From Photorhabdus namnaonensis (GTDB lineage: Bacteria; Pseudomonadota; Gammaproteobacteria; Enterobacterales; Enterobacteriaceae), in contig NZ_LOIC01000072.1 in the NCBI RefSeq assembly GCF_001684335.1, positions 188,737 to 252,736 on the forward strand: 64,000 bases of DNA. The letters are read 5' to 3'. The notes below the pieces were generated by a model. It made no database searches. It saw only the letters and a list, made by a program, of their open reading frames with translations, and had not been told where the DNA came from. Positions 24,677 through 36,339 of this stretch are shown here, piece by piece. Position numbers and translations under genes: made by a program. Positions within the stretch are counted from its first letter, which is position 1; each line of letters starts with the position of its first letter.

Positions 24677-24946
24677 TCAACCAATAAAAATGTATTTCAA
24701 TGCCGCAATAACAACAGCAATACCAACTGCTAATGTCAGTTTCTTAATCCAATCTAAATCTGTTTTTATAGTACCAATATCGGTTTTAATGCTCTCAGTA
24801 GCAACTGTTAGATCTGCTTTGGCGGCAACACTTATATTTTGCAGTTCTGTAATAACTTCAACGATTTTTTCAGACTGCTCATCGTTAAAACCAGACGCTT
24901 TGAGTGCCTTAACTGCTGTATGTGTATCCATTGTAAGTAAAGCCAT
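24677..24946 (-). CDS. Small coiled-coil membrane protein (DUF1640-like)
   Basis: An 89-residue protein: MALLTMDTHTAVKALKASGFNDEQSEKIVEVI at the N-terminus, then a heptad-like coiled coil (ATESIKTDIGTIKTDLDWIKK) and a C-terminal membrane anchor (LTLAVGIAVVIAALKYIFIG). This is the layout of the DUF1640/CCDC90-like family, common in several copies in Photorhabdus and Xenorhabdus, of unknown role. It lies alone between pepN and pyrD on the same strand. Confidence 0.75.
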   Translation of the reverse strand: MALLTMDTHTAVKALKASGFNDEQSEKIVEVITELQNISVAAKADLTVATESIKTDIGTIKTDLDWIKKLTLAVGIAVVIAALKYIFIG

Positions 24947-25155
24947 TCTTTTATCCTCTAAAGTTACTGGTTGGTTGACCGCCCTTAAATTAACGATAAT
25001 ACCATAGAGACATAAAAATTAACCACATATCAGTTTTACCATGAGATACTGACCATTGTATTTTACTTCCAACCCAATGCTTGCAAGAAGAAATTTATTA
25101 TCCAGAAGATAAATCGGGCTAATAACCATTAGCCCGATAACCCAATAAATAATTA

Positions 25156-27768
25156 TCAGCTTTCTAACGCCTTGGTAATTTTTTCAAACAGATCACCAGA
25201 CAGATTTTCCAACTCTTTCAACTGTTCTAACGCACTACGCATCATGTCTTGACGTTTTTCATCATAACGTTTCAGGCGAATCAGCGGTTCAATCAAACGG
25301 GAAGCAACCTGCGGGTTACGGCTGTTAAGATCAGTCAAAATTTCCACCAAGAATTGATAACCGCTGCCATCTTCAGCATGGAATGCAACTGGATTATTAA
25401 CAAATGTCCCGATCAGGGCACGCACCCGGTTTGGGTTACTGATACTAAATGAACGATGATTCAGAAGATTACGCACATTAGCCAAAACATCTGCCGCCGG
25501 GCTACTTGCCTGTAAGCCAAACCATTTATCCATCACCAGGCCATCCTGATGCCATCGCTCATCAAATTCCGCCATGAGGTGATCACAGCAAGGCAACACC
25601 GCCAGCACCGAACCAAATAATGCCGCCAGTGCATCAGTCATATTGTCAGATTGATGGTATTGGTTTGATACCACTTTATCAGCCTGCTCTTGATGACCAA
25701 AAGCCAGATAATATAGACAGATATTACGCAGAGAGCGCTTAGCGATATCCTGATGAGCGACGCGGTATGCGCCAATATTGATAGCGTTATAAACCACCGC
25801 AAACTCATCAGCCATTTCCTGAGCCAAAGTACGAGTGATTGCATCCAGAACTTCATGAATCGCTTTAGGATCGATAATCGTAAACAGCTCCGCCATCTCA
25901 CTTTCTGATGGTAAAGTCAGAATATGAGCCGCCAGAGCCGGATCAATTTCTTTATCCAATAACACCGCTCGGAAAGCATCCACCACATGCATTGGCAGTT
26001 CGATCGGCTGCTTCTGCTGATAACGGATAACGTTCAATTTGATATAGTTTGCCATCAGAGACTGAGCCGCATCCCAACGTGAAAACGCATTGCGAGCGTG
26101 TTTCATCAGGAATGCCAATTGCTGATCACTGAATGTGTAATCCAGTTTCACCGGCGCTGAGAATTCCCGTAATAAAGAGGGAACCGGCAGCGACGGCACA
26201 TCATCAAATACAAACGTCTGTTCTGCATTAGTCACATTCAATACATGGTGAACCGGTTGACCATCATAACGTAGCGGAATCACATGACCTTTACTGTCAT
26301 ATAACTCAATATCCAGAGGAATATGCAGAGACTGTTTCTCTTTTTGATCGGCGGTAGGTGGTGTCATCTGACTGACATGCAACTTATATTGCTGCTTTTC
26401 TGCATCATATTCATCGCGAACTGTCAGTACTGAAGTACCAGACTGGCTATACCAACGACGGAAAAGTGATAAATCCACATTTGACGCATCTTCCATCGCC
26501 TGAACAAAATCATCACATGTTGCAGCACTGCCATCATGGCGATGAATATAAAGCTGCATCCCTGCCTGGAATCGCTCTTCACCTAGCAAGGTATGAATCA
26601 TACGAATAACTTCCGCGCCCTTCTCATACACAGTCAGGGTATAGAAATTATTCATCTCAATTACTTTATCCGGGCGAATTGGATGAGCCATTGGGCTGGC
26701 ATCTTCTGCAAACTGCGCCGAACGCATCACACGCACATTATTAATTCGATTAACAGAACGAGAGCCAAGATCAGAGCTAAATTCCTGATCACGGAATACC
26801 GTCAATCCCTCTTTTAAACTCAATTGGAACCAATCGCGGCAAGTAATGCGATTCCCGGTCCAGTTATGGAAATATTCGTGGCCGATCACAGCTTCTATAT
26901 TAAGGTAATCTCTATCAGTCGCAGTTTCAGACTTTGCCAGCACATATTTGGAGTTAAAGACATTCAGCCCTTTATTCTCCATAGCGCCCATATTAAAGAA
27001 ATCCACCGCGACAATCATATAAATATCGAGGTCATACTCAAGGCCAAAACGGGTTTCATCCCACTTCATGGAATTTTTCAGAGAAGTCATTGCCCAATCA
27101 GCCCGATCGAGATTGCCATGATCAACAAACAGCTCCAATGCAACTTCACGGCCGCTACGCGTCGTAAAAGTATCACGCAACACATCAAAATCACCCGCGA
27201 CCAGAGCAAACAGATAACATGGTTTCGGGAATGGATCTTGCCATTTCACCCAATGACGCCCATCATCGGTTTCTCCCTGCTCAACCCGGTTACCGTTTGA
27301 AAGCAGATACGGATACTTGGCTTTATCGGCTGTGATACGCGTTGTAAAACGAGCCAATACATCAGGACGATCGAGATAGTAAGTAATGTGGCGGAACCCT
27401 TCCGCTTCACACTGGGTACAAAGCGCATCGCCAGAAACATACAACCCTTCCAGCGCCGTATTGTTCGATGGATGGATCTCATTAACAATTTTCAAAATGA
27501 ACTGAGCCGGCAACTGTTCAATAACCAGTGTCCCCTCCTGTTCACGGTAATGCGCCCACGGTTGACCATTCACATGAAGACTTTTCAGTGTCAAATCTTC
27601 ACCATCCAACACTAATGGCGTTATTTCATGACTCAGACGTTTTATCTGGCTGATTGCGGTGATTTCCGTGTTATCGGCATCAAGATTAAAATCGAGTTCA
27701 ATATCAGAAATCGTATAGTCGGGAGCGCGATAATCCCGGCGGTACTTAGCTTGTCGCTGTTGTGTCAT
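25156..27768 (-). CDS. pepN: Aminopeptidase N
   Basis: An 870-residue M1 zinc metallopeptidase that removes N-terminal residues from peptides in the cytoplasm. The substrate-binding GAMENKGLNVF and the zinc site VIGHEYFHNWTGNR with the third ligand Glu in LKEGLTVFRDQEF are intact. The C-terminal helical domain is complete. The length matches E. coli PepN (870). It diverges from pncB as in E. coli. Confidence 0.98.
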   Translation of the reverse strand: MTQQRQAKYRRDYRAPDYTISDIELDFNLDADNTEITAISQIKRLSHEITPLVLDGEDLTLKSLHVNGQPWAHYREQEGTLVIEQLPAQFILKIVNEIHPSNNTALEGLYVSGDALCTQCEAEGFRHITYYLDRPDVLARFTTRITADKAKYPYLLSNGNRVEQGETDDGRHWVKWQDPFPKPCYLFALVAGDFDVLRDTFTTRSGREVALELFVDHGNLDRADWAMTSLKNSMKWDETRFGLEYDLDIYMIVAVDFFNMGAMENKGLNVFNSKYVLAKSETATDRDYLNIEAVIGHEYFHNWTGNRITCRDWFQLSLKEGLTVFRDQEFSSDLGSRSVNRINNVRVMRSAQFAEDASPMAHPIRPDKVIEMNNFYTLTVYEKGAEVIRMIHTLLGEERFQAGMQLYIHRHDGSAATCDDFVQAMEDASNVDLSLFRRWYSQSGTSVLTVRDEYDAEKQQYKLHVSQMTPPTADQKEKQSLHIPLDIELYDSKGHVIPLRYDGQPVHHVLNVTNAEQTFVFDDVPSLPVPSLLREFSAPVKLDYTFSDQQLAFLMKHARNAFSRWDAAQSLMANYIKLNVIRYQQKQPIELPMHVVDAFRAVLLDKEIDPALAAHILTLPSESEMAELFTIIDPKAIHEVLDAITRTLAQEMADEFAVVYNAINIGAYRVAHQDIAKRSLRNICLYYLAFGHQEQADKVVSNQYHQSDNMTDALAALFGSVLAVLPCCDHLMAEFDERWHQDGLVMDKWFGLQASSPAADVLANVRNLLNHRSFSISNPNRVRALIGTFVNNPVAFHAEDGSGYQFLVEILTDLNSRNPQVASRLIEPLIRLKRYDEKRQDMMRSALEQLKELENLSGDLFEKITKALES

Positions 27769-28114
27769 AAGAAACCTTTTTGTTTCATGCCTGATAGAAT
27801 TAATTCAATACCAAGCCTTACGCTGCCATAGAAAGAGGTTGAATTTCAAGAGTGAATAACGCACCTTCTGACGTTAAACATTCATTAAGAACGAGTATGA
27901 TGTTGTGTAAGAAATATGTTTATTCTTTGGTGCTTGTCATCACCTAATGATCAAATAACATGATAACATTTGACCAAAGGCCCTGTTTAACTTCGATATT
28001 TTGGTGAACTATATGATGTTATGCGACTTCAATAACAAAATAATCCCGGTATACTCTTCCCACTTTATCGATTTAGCTAATACGAATACGCTCCGTGAGG
28101 ATGCATAACGCGCT
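27769..28114. promoter_or_regulatory. Divergent pepN/pncB promoter region
   Basis: A gap of about 346 bases between two divergent genes; both promoters must lie here. AT-rich stretches and a good purine-rich site before pncB (GTGAGGATG) are visible. I cannot assign specific operators by eye. Confidence 0.5.
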
Positions 28115-29329
28115 ATGACACTAGACGCTACCCCAATTATAAAATCACTGCTTGATACTGACGCTTATAAACTTCATATGCAACAAGCAGTGTATCACCG
28201 CTACAACAACATGCCTGTTGTTGCAGAATTTCGATGCCGCGGCGATGAACTGCTAGGTGAATATGCCACAGAATTACGTTATCAAGTTAATACGATGGCT
28301 GATCTGGCATTAACCGATGCTGAATTTAATTACCTTTCCAGTCTGCCTTTTTTCAAGACTGACTATCTGGATTGGTTAAAAACTTTTCGTTTTAACCCAC
28401 AGCAAGTCAATATTTCTGTTACAAACGGCGGCCAATTAGCTATCCGTATTTCAGGATTATGGCATGAAGTCATTATGTGGGAAGTTCCATTACTGGCGCT
28501 AATTAGTGAATTAGTTCATCGCTATCACTCACCAGATAATACAGTGGAAAATGCAGTTAATCAGTTACGCAAGTTGATCAAACTGTTCTATCAAAATGCT
28601 GAAAATGAAGGAGTCGATCTCTCCAGTTTCAAACTGATGGATTTCGGTACACGCCGGCGTTTCTCACACAATGTTCAACACGCTATCGTCAGTGAGCTGC
28701 AACAGCATTTCCCTTACCTGATTGGCACTAGCAATTATCAACTTGCACAACAGCTTGGACTCCCTCCGGTTGGTACACAGGCGCATGAGTGGTTTCAAGC
28801 TCATCAGCAAATCAGCCCGGATCTGGCTAACAGCCAACGAGAAGCATTACAAAGTTGGCTAAAAGAATATCCTAACCAGTTAGGCATTGCCTTGACCGAC
28901 TGTATTACAATGGACGCTTTCCTGCGGGACTTTGATGCCCAGTTTGCCAAAAGTTATCAAGGTTTACGTCATGATTCGGGTGATCCCGTTCAATGGGGCG
29001 AAAAAGCAATCGCCCACTATCAAAAACTGGATATCGACCCAATGACAAAAACGCTGGTGTTCTCTGACAGCTTGGATTTCCAAAAAGCGCTAGCGCTCTA
29101 TCGTCATTTCAACAAAAGAATAAACCTGACCTTCGGTATCGGTACGCAACTCACCTGTAATATTCCAGGGGTTAAGCCACTGAATATCGTCATCAAACTT
29201 GTTGAATGTAATGGCAAACCGGTCGCAAAGCTTTCAGATAGCCCTGGCAAAACCATTTGTGAAGATAACGAGTTTGTTAACAAGCTACGTGCGGCTTTTG
29301 ATATACCTCAGGTTAAACAAGCTTGTTAA
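28115..29329 (+). CDS. pncB: Nicotinate phosphoribosyltransferase
   Basis: A 404-residue cytoplasmic enzyme that joins nicotinate and PRPP to make nicotinate mononucleotide in the NAD salvage pathway. The N-terminal [19 protein letters not shown] is a family signature. The core holds [20 protein letters not shown], which includes the phosphorylatable His region, as well as LRHDSGDP and GIGTQLTCN. Length and position opposite pepN are standard. Confidence 0.97.
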   Translation: MTLDATPIIKSLLDTDAYKLHMQQAVYHRYNNMPVVAEFRCRGDELLGEYATELRYQVNTMADLALTDAEFNYLSSLPFFKTDYLDWLKTFRFNPQQVNISVTNGGQLAIRISGLWHEVIMWEVPLLALISELVHRYHSPDNTVENAVNQLRKLIKLFYQNAENEGVDLSSFKLMDFGTRRRFSHNVQHAIVSELQQHFPYLIGTSNYQLAQQLGLPPVGTQAHEWFQAHQQISPDLANSQREALQSWLKEYPNQLGIALTDCITMDAFLRDFDAQFAKSYQGLRHDSGDPVQWGEKAIAHYQKLDIDPMTKTLVFSDSLDFQKALALYRHFNKRINLTFGIGTQLTCNIPGVKPLNIVIKLVECNGKPVAKLSDSPGKTICEDNEFVNKLRAAFDIPQVKQAC

Positions 29330-29535
29330 CCCAAGTTTCATGCCAAAATACCCCTGTGCTGCTGCAAATAACGCGGCAGCACATCTGAAAAACGCCTTTC
29401 CCCTCTATTTCACCGTTTAAATTGATGATTTCCTCTTGTTTCCTGAAACAGGGCAAGTAACATAGAATAAGTCGCCCCTTGTGGGGATATTCAATTTCAC
29501 AAACCTGAACTGATATATAAAGAAGAGAGAAATCT

Positions 29536-30936
29536 ATGAGCGTAGCGCCTGTAGTCGACGTACTGCAAGGCCGGGTTGCGGTTGATAGTGAAGTCACCGT
29601 TCGCGGCTGGATACGTACAAGGAGAGATTCTAAAGCTGGCATCTCTTTCCTCGCCGTCTATGACGGTTCCTGCTTTAATCCATTACAGGCCGTCGTTAAT
29701 AATAATTTGCCTAATTATCAGGATGAAATTCTGCATTTAACTACCGGCTGTTCTGTCGAAGTAACAGGGACAGTCGTTGCTTCCCTAGGTCAAGGGCAGA
29801 ATTTTGAACTACAAGCGACCCAAGTCGTGGTGATCGGCATGGTTGAAGATCCTGATACCTATCCAATGGCCGCGAAACGCCACAGTATTGAATACCTGCG
29901 TGATGTCGCTCACCTGCGCCCTCGTACCAACCTGATTGGCGCCGTTGCTCGTATGCGCCATACTCTTGCTCAAGCATTACACCGTTTCTTCCATGAAAAT
30001 GGTTACTTCTGGGTTTCCACCCCGTTGATTACGGCCGCGGATACAGAAGGCGCCGGCGAAATGTTCCGCGTCTCTACGCTGGATCTGCAAAATCTGCCGT
30101 TAACTGACAAAGGTGAAGTGGATTTCAACCAAGATTTTTTTGGCCGAGAAGCTTTTCTGACCGTATCCGGGCAATTGAACGGTGAAGCATATGCTTGTGC
30201 ATTAAGCAAAGTTTACACATTCGGTCCGACCTTCCGTGCTGAAAACTCTAATACCAGCCGCCATCTGGCAGAATTTTGGATGCTTGAACCGGAAATCGCC
30301 TTCGCCAACCTCAACGATGCCGCTGCACTGGCTGAAAAGATGCTGAAATATGTTTTCAAAGCCGCATTGGCAGAGCGCGCTGATGATCTACAATTCTTCG
30401 CTGAACGCGTAGATAAAGATGTCATCACCCGCCTGGAAAAATTTATCACTTCTGACTTTGCTCAGATTGATTACACTGATGCCGTTGAAATTCTGCAAAA
30501 CTGCGGCCAGAAATTTGAAAACCCAGTCTTCTGGGGAGTTGACCTCTCTTCAGAACACGAACGTTATCTGGCCGAGAAACATTTCCAAGCTCCAGTTGTC
30601 GTGAAAAACTATCCAAAAGATATTAAAGCCTTCTATATGCGAATGAACGACGACGGTAAGACTGTCGCGGCAATGGATGTACTTGCACCGGGCATTGGTG
30701 AAATTATCGGCGGCTCACAGCGTGAAGAGCGTCTGGATATGCTGGATAAACGTATGGAAGAGATGGGGCTTAATAAAGAAGATTACTGGTGGTACCGTGA
30801 TCTGCGTCGTTATGGCACCGTACCTCATTCAGGGTTTGGACTGGGCTTTGAACGCCTGGTTGCTTACGTGACTGGCGTGCCAAATGTACGTGATGTCATC
30901 CCATTCCCGCGTACGCCAAGAAGCGCAAACTTCTAA
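29536..30936 (+). CDS. asnS: Asparaginyl-tRNA synthetase
   Basis: A 466-residue class IIb synthetase. The OB-fold anticodon domain begins [19 protein letters not shown]. Motif 2 lies in [25 protein letters not shown] and motif 3 near [15 protein letters not shown]. The length equals that of E. coli AsnS (466). It is followed by a clear intrinsic terminator and the porin genes, as in other enterics. Confidence 0.98.
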   Translation: MSVAPVVDVLQGRVAVDSEVTVRGWIRTRRDSKAGISFLAVYDGSCFNPLQAVVNNNLPNYQDEILHLTTGCSVEVTGTVVASLGQGQNFELQATQVVVIGMVEDPDTYPMAAKRHSIEYLRDVAHLRPRTNLIGAVARMRHTLAQALHRFFHENGYFWVSTPLITAADTEGAGEMFRVSTLDLQNLPLTDKGEVDFNQDFFGREAFLTVSGQLNGEAYACALSKVYTFGPTFRAENSNTSRHLAEFWMLEPEIAFANLNDAAALAEKMLKYVFKAALAERADDLQFFAERVDKDVITRLEKFITSDFAQIDYTDAVEILQNCGQKFENPVFWGVDLSSEHERYLAEKHFQAPVVVKNYPKDIKAFYMRMNDDGKTVAAMDVLAPGIGEIIGGSQREERLDMLDKRMEEMGLNKEDYWWYRDLRRYGTVPHSGFGLGFERLVAYVTGVPNVRDVIPFPRTPRSANF

Positions 30937-30974
30937 TGATTGCGTAAAAAAAACATTAAAAAATCATTATGTAT

Positions 30975-31001
30975 AAAGCCAGCAAAAGCTGGCTTTTTTT
31001 A
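30975..31001 (+). terminator. asnS terminator
   Basis: AAAGCCAGC, AAAA, GCTGGCTTTTTTT: a 9-base stem with a T run about 40 bases after the asnS stop. Confidence 0.93.
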
Positions 31002-31039
31002 TTCTTCAAATTCAAGATACGATCAAAAACCCCATTCCA

Positions 31040-31050
31040 TTTACATTTTG
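31040..31050 (+). promoter_or_regulatory. OmpR-like box upstream of porin 1
   Basis: TTTACATTTTG resembles an OmpR half-site and recurs exactly at 32722-32732 upstream of the second porin. Position about 230 bases before the start codon fits an activating or repressing OmpR site. Confidence 0.5.
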
Positions 31051-31273
31051 CAATATATTATTTTCACTTTATTACAAAAATCGTCACTTTGTATCAATTA
31101 AATGATAGATAAAGTCCACGGCTAATGAAAAACTGTGCCCCGACTCGGACATCACGATATTTTCATAAATAATTTCAACGAGTTTCTTAAAGGAATTATT
31201 TCTGTCAGTAACAGATGTCCGAATAACACCAATGACGGTAATTAACAATTGTAATTAAATGAAGGTAACAATA

Positions 31274-32419
31274 ATGAAGGGTAGTATCTTTTCCGTGGTC
31301 ATCCCAGTGCTGTTGACTGCTGGTGTAACAAATGCCGCTGAAATTTATAACAAAAACGGTAATAAACTGGATATCTATGGCAAAGTTGATGCGCGTCATC
31401 AATTCTCTAAAATTACCCAAAGATCAGATAAATCCCCTATCTATAGTGAAGATGGTGATGCAAGCTACATTCGTTTGGGCTTCAGAGGTGAAACCCAAAT
31501 CAATGACCAATTAACGGGTTATGGCCGTTGGGAATACAATATCCAAGCTAACAAGGCTGAGGCAAACAATTCCGAAGGGAACCAAACTCGTTTAGCCTTT
31601 GCTGGCTTAAAATTTGCCAAATATGGTTCTCTAGATTATGGCCGTAATTACGGCGTTCTCTATGACGTCAATGCCTGGACCGACGTACTGCCAGTATTTG
31701 GTGCAGACTCCATGTCGCAGGCTGACACCTACATGACTAATCGTGCTACTGGTGTCTTGACTTATCGCAATACGGATTTCTTTGGTCTGGTTGACGGTCT
31801 GAACTTCGCCCTGCAATACCAAGGTAAGAACGACGAAAACAGCAACAACCGCCGCAATTCAATTCGTAAGCGCGGTGATCTCATTAAGCCCAATGGTGGT
31901 AGTAACGGCGACGGCTTCGGTCTCTCTGTTACTTACGATATCGGCAATGGTATCAGCGTAGGGGGAGCCTACTCCAATGCTGACCGCCCTATTACACATG
32001 AAAGGCTCGTTACTTCTGTCGCTCGCGGTGAAAGAGCTGAAGCATGGAACATTGGCGCCAAATATGATGCAAACAACCTATATCTGGCCGCCATGTATGG
32101 TGAAACTCACAATATGACCTCTTTCGGCTACCAAGATTTCGTCTCCGCAAAAACCCGCAACATTGAATTAACTGCCCAATATCAGTTTGATTCTGGTCTG
32201 CGTCCATCTCTGGCATATGTTCAATCCAGAGGAACAACTTTTTTCACTCATCAGGACTGGGTAAAATATATTTCTATTGGTTCTTATTATAACTTTAACA
32301 AAAATTTATCCACTTATGTTGATTATAAAATCAACTTAGTACATGACAACTTCTACACCAAACATCTCGATGTCAACACAAATAACGCGGTAGGTGTAGG
32401 TTTGGTATATCAATTCTAA
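31274..32419 (+). CDS. ompF: OmpF/OmpC-family porin, copy 1
   Basis: An outer-membrane general porin of about 381 residues. The signal peptide [21 protein letters not shown] is followed by mature [17 protein letters not shown]. The loop-3 region [22 protein letters not shown] and C-terminal GVGLVYQF (last Phe, the Bam signal) are intact. The start at 31274 is favoured over 31259 because AGGTAAC sits just before it, in the same place as in copy 2. The signal peptide and loops diverge more from the consensus than those of copy 2. Confidence 0.9.
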   Translation: MKGSIFSVVIPVLLTAGVTNAAEIYNKNGNKLDIYGKVDARHQFSKITQRSDKSPIYSEDGDASYIRLGFRGETQINDQLTGYGRWEYNIQANKAEANNSEGNQTRLAFAGLKFAKYGSLDYGRNYGVLYDVNAWTDVLPVFGADSMSQADTYMTNRATGVLTYRNTDFFGLVDGLNFALQYQGKNDENSNNRRNSIRKRGDLIKPNGGSNGDGFGLSVTYDIGNGISVGGAYSNADRPITHERLVTSVARGERAEAWNIGAKYDANNLYLAAMYGETHNMTSFGYQDFVSAKTRNIELTAQYQFDSGLRPSLAYVQSRGTTFFTHQDWVKYISIGSYYNFNKNLSTYVDYKINLVHDNFYTKHLDVNTNNAVGVGLVYQF

Positions 32420-32469
32420 CAGTCTGATATAAATTAGGCAGGTTAATAGGAGATCCAATTAACATGTTA

Positions 32470-32502
32470 TAGTGCTCGCTTAAAGTGAGCACTACATTTT
32501 TT
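32470..32502 (+). terminator. Terminator of porin 1
   Basis: AGTGCTC and GAGCACT form a stem followed by TACATTTTTTC, about 50 bases after the stop. Confidence 0.85.
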
Positions 32503-32721
32503 CAAGCATAATCATTATCAGGTATCTGTTAAAAAATGGTATATAACACATCGACAAGCATAATCAGTAAGTTACATATAAGAGATATTATTGATGAAAT
32601 AAACATCATATTTTACTCTTTTTATTAAAATAAACGGGTAATCTTCTTCCGCCACTGACTGCAATCCATTTTTCACTTTTTTGATCAACTGGACAGACCA
32701 GAGTTCAAAAAACAATCCCTC

Positions 32722-32756
32722 ATTTACATTTTGAAACACTTTGTTTCACATTTTTA
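32722..32756 (+). promoter_or_regulatory. OmpR-like boxes upstream of porin 2
   Basis: TTTACATTTTG is followed by AAACACTTTG and TTTCACATTTTTAC, tandem elements with about 20-base spacing, similar to the F-box array before E. coli ompF. Confidence 0.5.
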
Positions 32757-32926
32757 CTAAATTTTCTTTTTTATCGCATTTTGTGAGTGGATAAAAATAG
32801 CAACCAATGAAACACTTGACAGTGAAACAGACGACACTAAACTCTCACAAATAGTTCCGTAGATTTTTAAAGAATTATTTTTGGCAGTGGCAGGTGTCCG
32901 AATAACACCAATGAGGGTAATAATAA

Positions 32927-34102
32927 ATGATGAAACGCAATGTTCTTGCAGTAGTAATCCCAGCTCTGTTAGCTGCTGGCGCAGCAAATGCAGCTGAAAT
33001 TTATAACAAAGACGGCAACAAACTGGATCTGTATGGTAAAGTTGAAGTCCAGCACAAATTCGCTAACAACAAAAGCGGCGAAGATGGCGATAATTCCTTC
33101 GCCCGTCTGGGTATCAAAGGCGAAACTCAAGTTAATGACCAACTGACCGGTTTTGGCCGTTGGGAATACAATATCAAAGGTAACCGTGCAGAAGGTACTG
33201 ACGAAGAAACTAAAACCCGTCTGGCTTTCGCTGGTTTGAAACTGTCCGACTACGGTTCAATGAATTATGGCCGTAACTATGGTGCAGTTTATGAAGTCAA
33301 CGCTTGGACCGACGTGTTGCCAGTATTCGGTGGCGACTCAATGGCGCAGACTGACAATTTCATGACTGGCCGTTCTACAGGTCTGTTGACTTACCGTAAT
33401 ACCGATTTCTTCGGTCTAGTCGATGGCCTGAATTTTGCTCTGCAATATCAGGGTGAGAATAGTGACAATACTACTAATGGCCGTGCCAACCGTAAAGACA
33501 ACGGTGATGGCTACGGTTTCGCTACAACCTATGACGTAGGTTACGGTATCAGCGTCGGTGGTGCATACTCTAACTCTGCTCGTACTTCTGCGCAAAAGAC
33601 TACTTTTAACGTTATTGAAGAAAAAGGTAAAAAAGACACACCTACTGGCTCCACTGCCTTAGGTGATCGCGCTGAAGCATGGAACATTGGTGTTAAATAC
33701 GATGCTAACAACATCTACCTAGCTGCCATGTACGGTGAAACCCGCAACATGACCCGCTTCGGTGGAAAAGTTGATGGTGTAAACTGGGAAAATATCGCCA
33801 ACAAAACCCAGAACATCGAATTGACCGCCCAATATCAGTTCGACTTCGGTTTACGTCCATCTCTGGCATACGTTCAGTCCAAAGGTAAAAATCTGTTTGG
33901 TGACATTGATCATGATGGGAAAGAATCCGACAATCGCGATCTGGTAAAATATATCTCTGTTGGTAGTTACTACTACTTTAACAAAAACTTGACTACCTAT
34001 GTTGATTACAAAATCAACCTGTTGGATAGCAATGAATTCACCAAAGAGATGGGTATCAGCACTGACAACGTTGTTGGCGTAGGTATGATTTACCAATTCT
34101 AA
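32927..34102 (+). CDS. ompF: OmpF/OmpC-family porin, copy 2
   Basis: A 391-residue trimeric outer-membrane porin. The signal peptide is [22 protein letters not shown] and the mature start [17 protein letters not shown]. The loop-3 constriction region [27 protein letters not shown] and the terminal GVGMIYQF are complete. GAGGGTAA precedes the start. It is the more canonical of the two tandem porins; the variable parts are surface loops (e.g. residues around 215-245 and 330-350). Confidence 0.94.
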   Translation: MMKRNVLAVVIPALLAAGAANAAEIYNKDGNKLDLYGKVEVQHKFANNKSGEDGDNSFARLGIKGETQVNDQLTGFGRWEYNIKGNRAEGTDEETKTRLAFAGLKLSDYGSMNYGRNYGAVYEVNAWTDVLPVFGGDSMAQTDNFMTGRSTGLLTYRNTDFFGLVDGLNFALQYQGENSDNTTNGRANRKDNGDGYGFATTYDVGYGISVGGAYSNSARTSAQKTTFNVIEEKGKKDTPTGSTALGDRAEAWNIGVKYDANNIYLAAMYGETRNMTRFGGKVDGVNWENIANKTQNIELTAQYQFDFGLRPSLAYVQSKGKNLFGDIDHDGKESDNRDLVKYISVGSYYYFNKNLTTYVDYKINLLDSNEFTKEMGISTDNVVGVGMIYQF

Positions 34103-34151
34103 TTACCGTTGGTAAATAGATTTGGCTGAACAAGTTAAGCATCATTAAGAG

Positions 34152-34178
34152 AAAGCAGCGCTTATGTGCTGCTTTTTT
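34152..34178 (+). terminator. Terminator of porin 2
   Basis: AAAGCAGC, an 8-base loop and GCTGCTTTTTTAG, about 50 bases after the stop. Confidence 0.9.
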
Positions 34179-34323
34179 AGTCTTATGTTTTCCTCCTTTT
34201 TCTCACTCCGCAAACTGCCTCACAAGATTATCTTCTTTTCACGACAAATAGTTGGCAAACTGCTTTAGCAACGTTAACCTGACTACCCTTTTGGGCTTAA
34301 CTCTGAGCTTTGGAATTACAAAC

Positions 34324-35514
34324 ATGTTTGAGAAAATCACAGCAGCGCCTGCCGATCCTATTCTTGGTTTAGCCGATAGTTTCCGTTCTGATCCTCGTAC
34401 AAATAAAATCAACCTTGGTATCGGTGTCTATAAAGACGAAACAGGAAAAACCCCTGTTCTAAATAGTGTTAAACAAGCTGAACAATATTTACTGGAAAAC
34501 GAAACAACAAAGAATTATCTGCCAATTAGCGGTTTAGCCGAATTTGGCCGCGTAACTCAAGAATTACTGTTTGGCAAAGATCACCCAGTCGTCACAGATA
34601 AACGCGCCCGCACAGCACAAAGCCCTGGCGGTACAGGTGCTTTACGTATTGCTGCGGATTTCATTGCCAAACAGACTAATGCTAAACGGGTGTGGATCAG
34701 CAACCCAACCTGGCCAAACCATAAAAACGTTTTTTCCGCCGCTAGTTTGGAAGTTTGTGAATATAAATACTATGACGCTGAAAAACACGCGCTGAATTTC
34801 GAAGGCATGCTAACAAGCCTGTCTGAAGTTCAGGCAGGTGATGTTGTTTTGTTCCACGGTTGCTGCCACAATCCGACGGGCATCGATCCCACCCCGGCAC
34901 AATGGGCTAAGCTGGCAGAAATGTCTGCGGAGAAAGGCTGGTTGCCTCTTTTTGATTTCGCTTATCAAGGGTTTGCCAAGGGCCTGAATGAAGACGCGGA
35001 GGGCCTACGCATTTTCGCGAAAAATCACAATGAACTGATTGTTGCCAGCTCTTACTCCAAAAACTTTGGCCTGTACAATGAACGTGTCGGCGCCTGTACC
35101 ATTGTCGCTAGTGACAGTGATACAGCCGAAAGAGCGTTCAGTCAGGCTAAAGCGATTATTCGAGCGAACTATTCCAACCCACCTGCTCATGGTGCATCTG
35201 TTGTCACCACCATTTTGTCAAATGAAGATCTGAAAGCAGCTTGGGAACAGGAACTGACCACCATGCGTGAACGTATTCAGCGTATGCGTCAACTGTTCGT
35301 CAATACCTTGCAAGAAAAAGGGGCAAAACAGGATTTCAGCTTTATTATTAGTCAAAATGGTATGTTCTCATTCAGTGGTTTGACAAAAGAACAAGTAGAA
35401 CGTCTGCGTGAGGAATTTGGTATATACGCTGTTAGTTCCGGTCGTATTAACGTCGCTGGCTTGACGCTGGAAAACATGGCTCCACTGTGTGAAGCCATTG
35501 TTGCAGTACTCTAA
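34324..35514 (+). CDS. aspC: Aspartate aminotransferase
   Basis: A 396-residue class I PLP aminotransferase interconverting aspartate/2-oxoglutarate and oxaloacetate/glutamate. The start is set at [20 protein letters not shown], the usual N-terminus; a longer in-frame opening at 34252 would add 24 atypical residues. The PLP lysine is in [15 protein letters not shown], and [11 protein letters not shown] is present. The length matches E. coli AspC (396). It follows the porins as in E. coli. Confidence 0.97.
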   Translation: MFEKITAAPADPILGLADSFRSDPRTNKINLGIGVYKDETGKTPVLNSVKQAEQYLLENETTKNYLPISGLAEFGRVTQELLFGKDHPVVTDKRARTAQSPGGTGALRIAADFIAKQTNAKRVWISNPTWPNHKNVFSAASLEVCEYKYYDAEKHALNFEGMLTSLSEVQAGDVVLFHGCCHNPTGIDPTPAQWAKLAEMSAEKGWLPLFDFAYQGFAKGLNEDAEGLRIFAKNHNELIVASSYSKNFGLYNERVGACTIVASDSDTAERAFSQAKAIIRANYSNPPAHGASVVTTILSNEDLKAAWEQELTTMRERIQRMRQLFVNTLQEKGAKQDFSFIISQNGMFSFSGLTKEQVERLREEFGIYAVSSGRINVAGLTLENMAPLCEAIVAVL

Positions 35515-35536
35515 GTTAACATTTACCTCACTATGA

Positions 35537-35564
35537 AAAGTCGCTGAATTTCAGCGGCTTTTAT
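35537..35564 (+). terminator. aspC terminator
   Basis: AAGTCGCTGA and TCAGCGGCTT form the stem, with a G-T pair, ending in TTTTATC. Confidence 0.8.
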
Positions 35565-35646
35565 CATTCAGAAGATTCGACGCTCGACACAATTGCGATA
35601 TTAACTTTATTGAGTACATCAAAATAAAAATAGAACGGGTTGATCA

Positions 35647-36294
35647 TCACCAACCTGGTACTTCATCCTGTAAAAATGGATTAGTCTGCCGCTCATAACC
35701 TAACGTCGACATTGGCCCGTGCCCCGGAATAAATTCATAATCATCACCAAGTGGCAGAAGTTTATCTTTAATTGAGTTAATTAACTGCTGGTGATTACCG
35801 CGTGGGAAGTCACTACGCCCAACCCCCCCTTTAAACAGAACATCTCCCATATAAATCAGCTTATCTTCATGATTTACAAACACAACATGCCCTGGCGTAT
35901 GCCCCGGACAATGCAATACAGATAAATCAATCCCCCCTACTCGTAGTTCATCACCTTCATTTAACCAGCGATCAGGTTCAAATAATGGGCACTCTTCAAT
36001 GCCAAACATTCGACTTTGAGCTTGCAATCCTTCGATCCAGAAAGCATCGTCCTGCTGTGGCCCGTAGATCGGCACATTAAAATGTTTAGCGACTTCCGCC
36101 GTCGCACCAACATGGTCAAAATGACCATGAGTCAATAAAATCTGGGTCAACTTCAAACCACGACGTTCTATCTCGGCGATCAGCTTTGCCGCTTCCCCCC
36201 CCGGATCAACAATTGCCGCTTCCTTACTCTCTTCATTCCAAATAAGGGTACAATTCTGCATAAAAGCAGTAACAGGAATAATTTGGTATTTCAT
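35647..36294 (-). CDS. ycbL: MBL-fold hydrolase YcbL (type II glyoxalase-like)
   Basis: A 215-residue metallo-beta-lactamase-fold protein with the metal motif [10 protein letters not shown], a further His in HCPGHTPGH and the Asp in [15 protein letters not shown]. YcbL homologues show glyoxalase II-like thioesterase activity. The length is as expected. It is the last gene of the ldtD-ycbK-ycbL group and converges on aspC. Confidence 0.95.
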   Translation of the reverse strand: MKYQIIPVTAFMQNCTLIWNEESKEAAIVDPGGEAAKLIAEIERRGLKLTQILLTHGHFDHVGATAEVAKHFNVPIYGPQQDDAFWIEGLQAQSRMFGIEECPLFEPDRWLNEGDELRVGGIDLSVLHCPGHTPGHVVFVNHEDKLIYMGDVLFKGGVGRSDFPRGNHQQLINSIKDKLLPLGDDYEFIPGHGPMSTLGYERQTNPFLQDEVPGW

Positions 36295-36339
36295 TATTTC
36301 ATTTACTCCATAGTCAAAACAAAATAGTTACTCACCAGA

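Larger units (their letters stand above)
32420..32926. other. Inter-porin regulatory region
   Basis: This stretch of 507 AT-rich bases contains the copy-1 terminator, OmpR-like boxes and a leader conserved with porin 1. No gene is seen. The leader segment at about 32885-32922 matches 31205-31241 almost base for base (GTGTCCGAATAACACCAATG core), the likely site of small-RNA control. Confidence 0.6.

Noticed and set aside
24504-25007. 167-codon plus-strand frame antisense to the coiled-coil membrane protein gene
   Set aside because: The minus-strand gene has a family-like layout and a good start; the plus-strand frame mirrors it. Only its 5' part is kept as a possible remnant.
26824-27300. 158-codon plus-strand frame inside pepN
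   Set aside because: Antisense shadow of a highly conserved enzyme gene; no ribosome binding site and no family.
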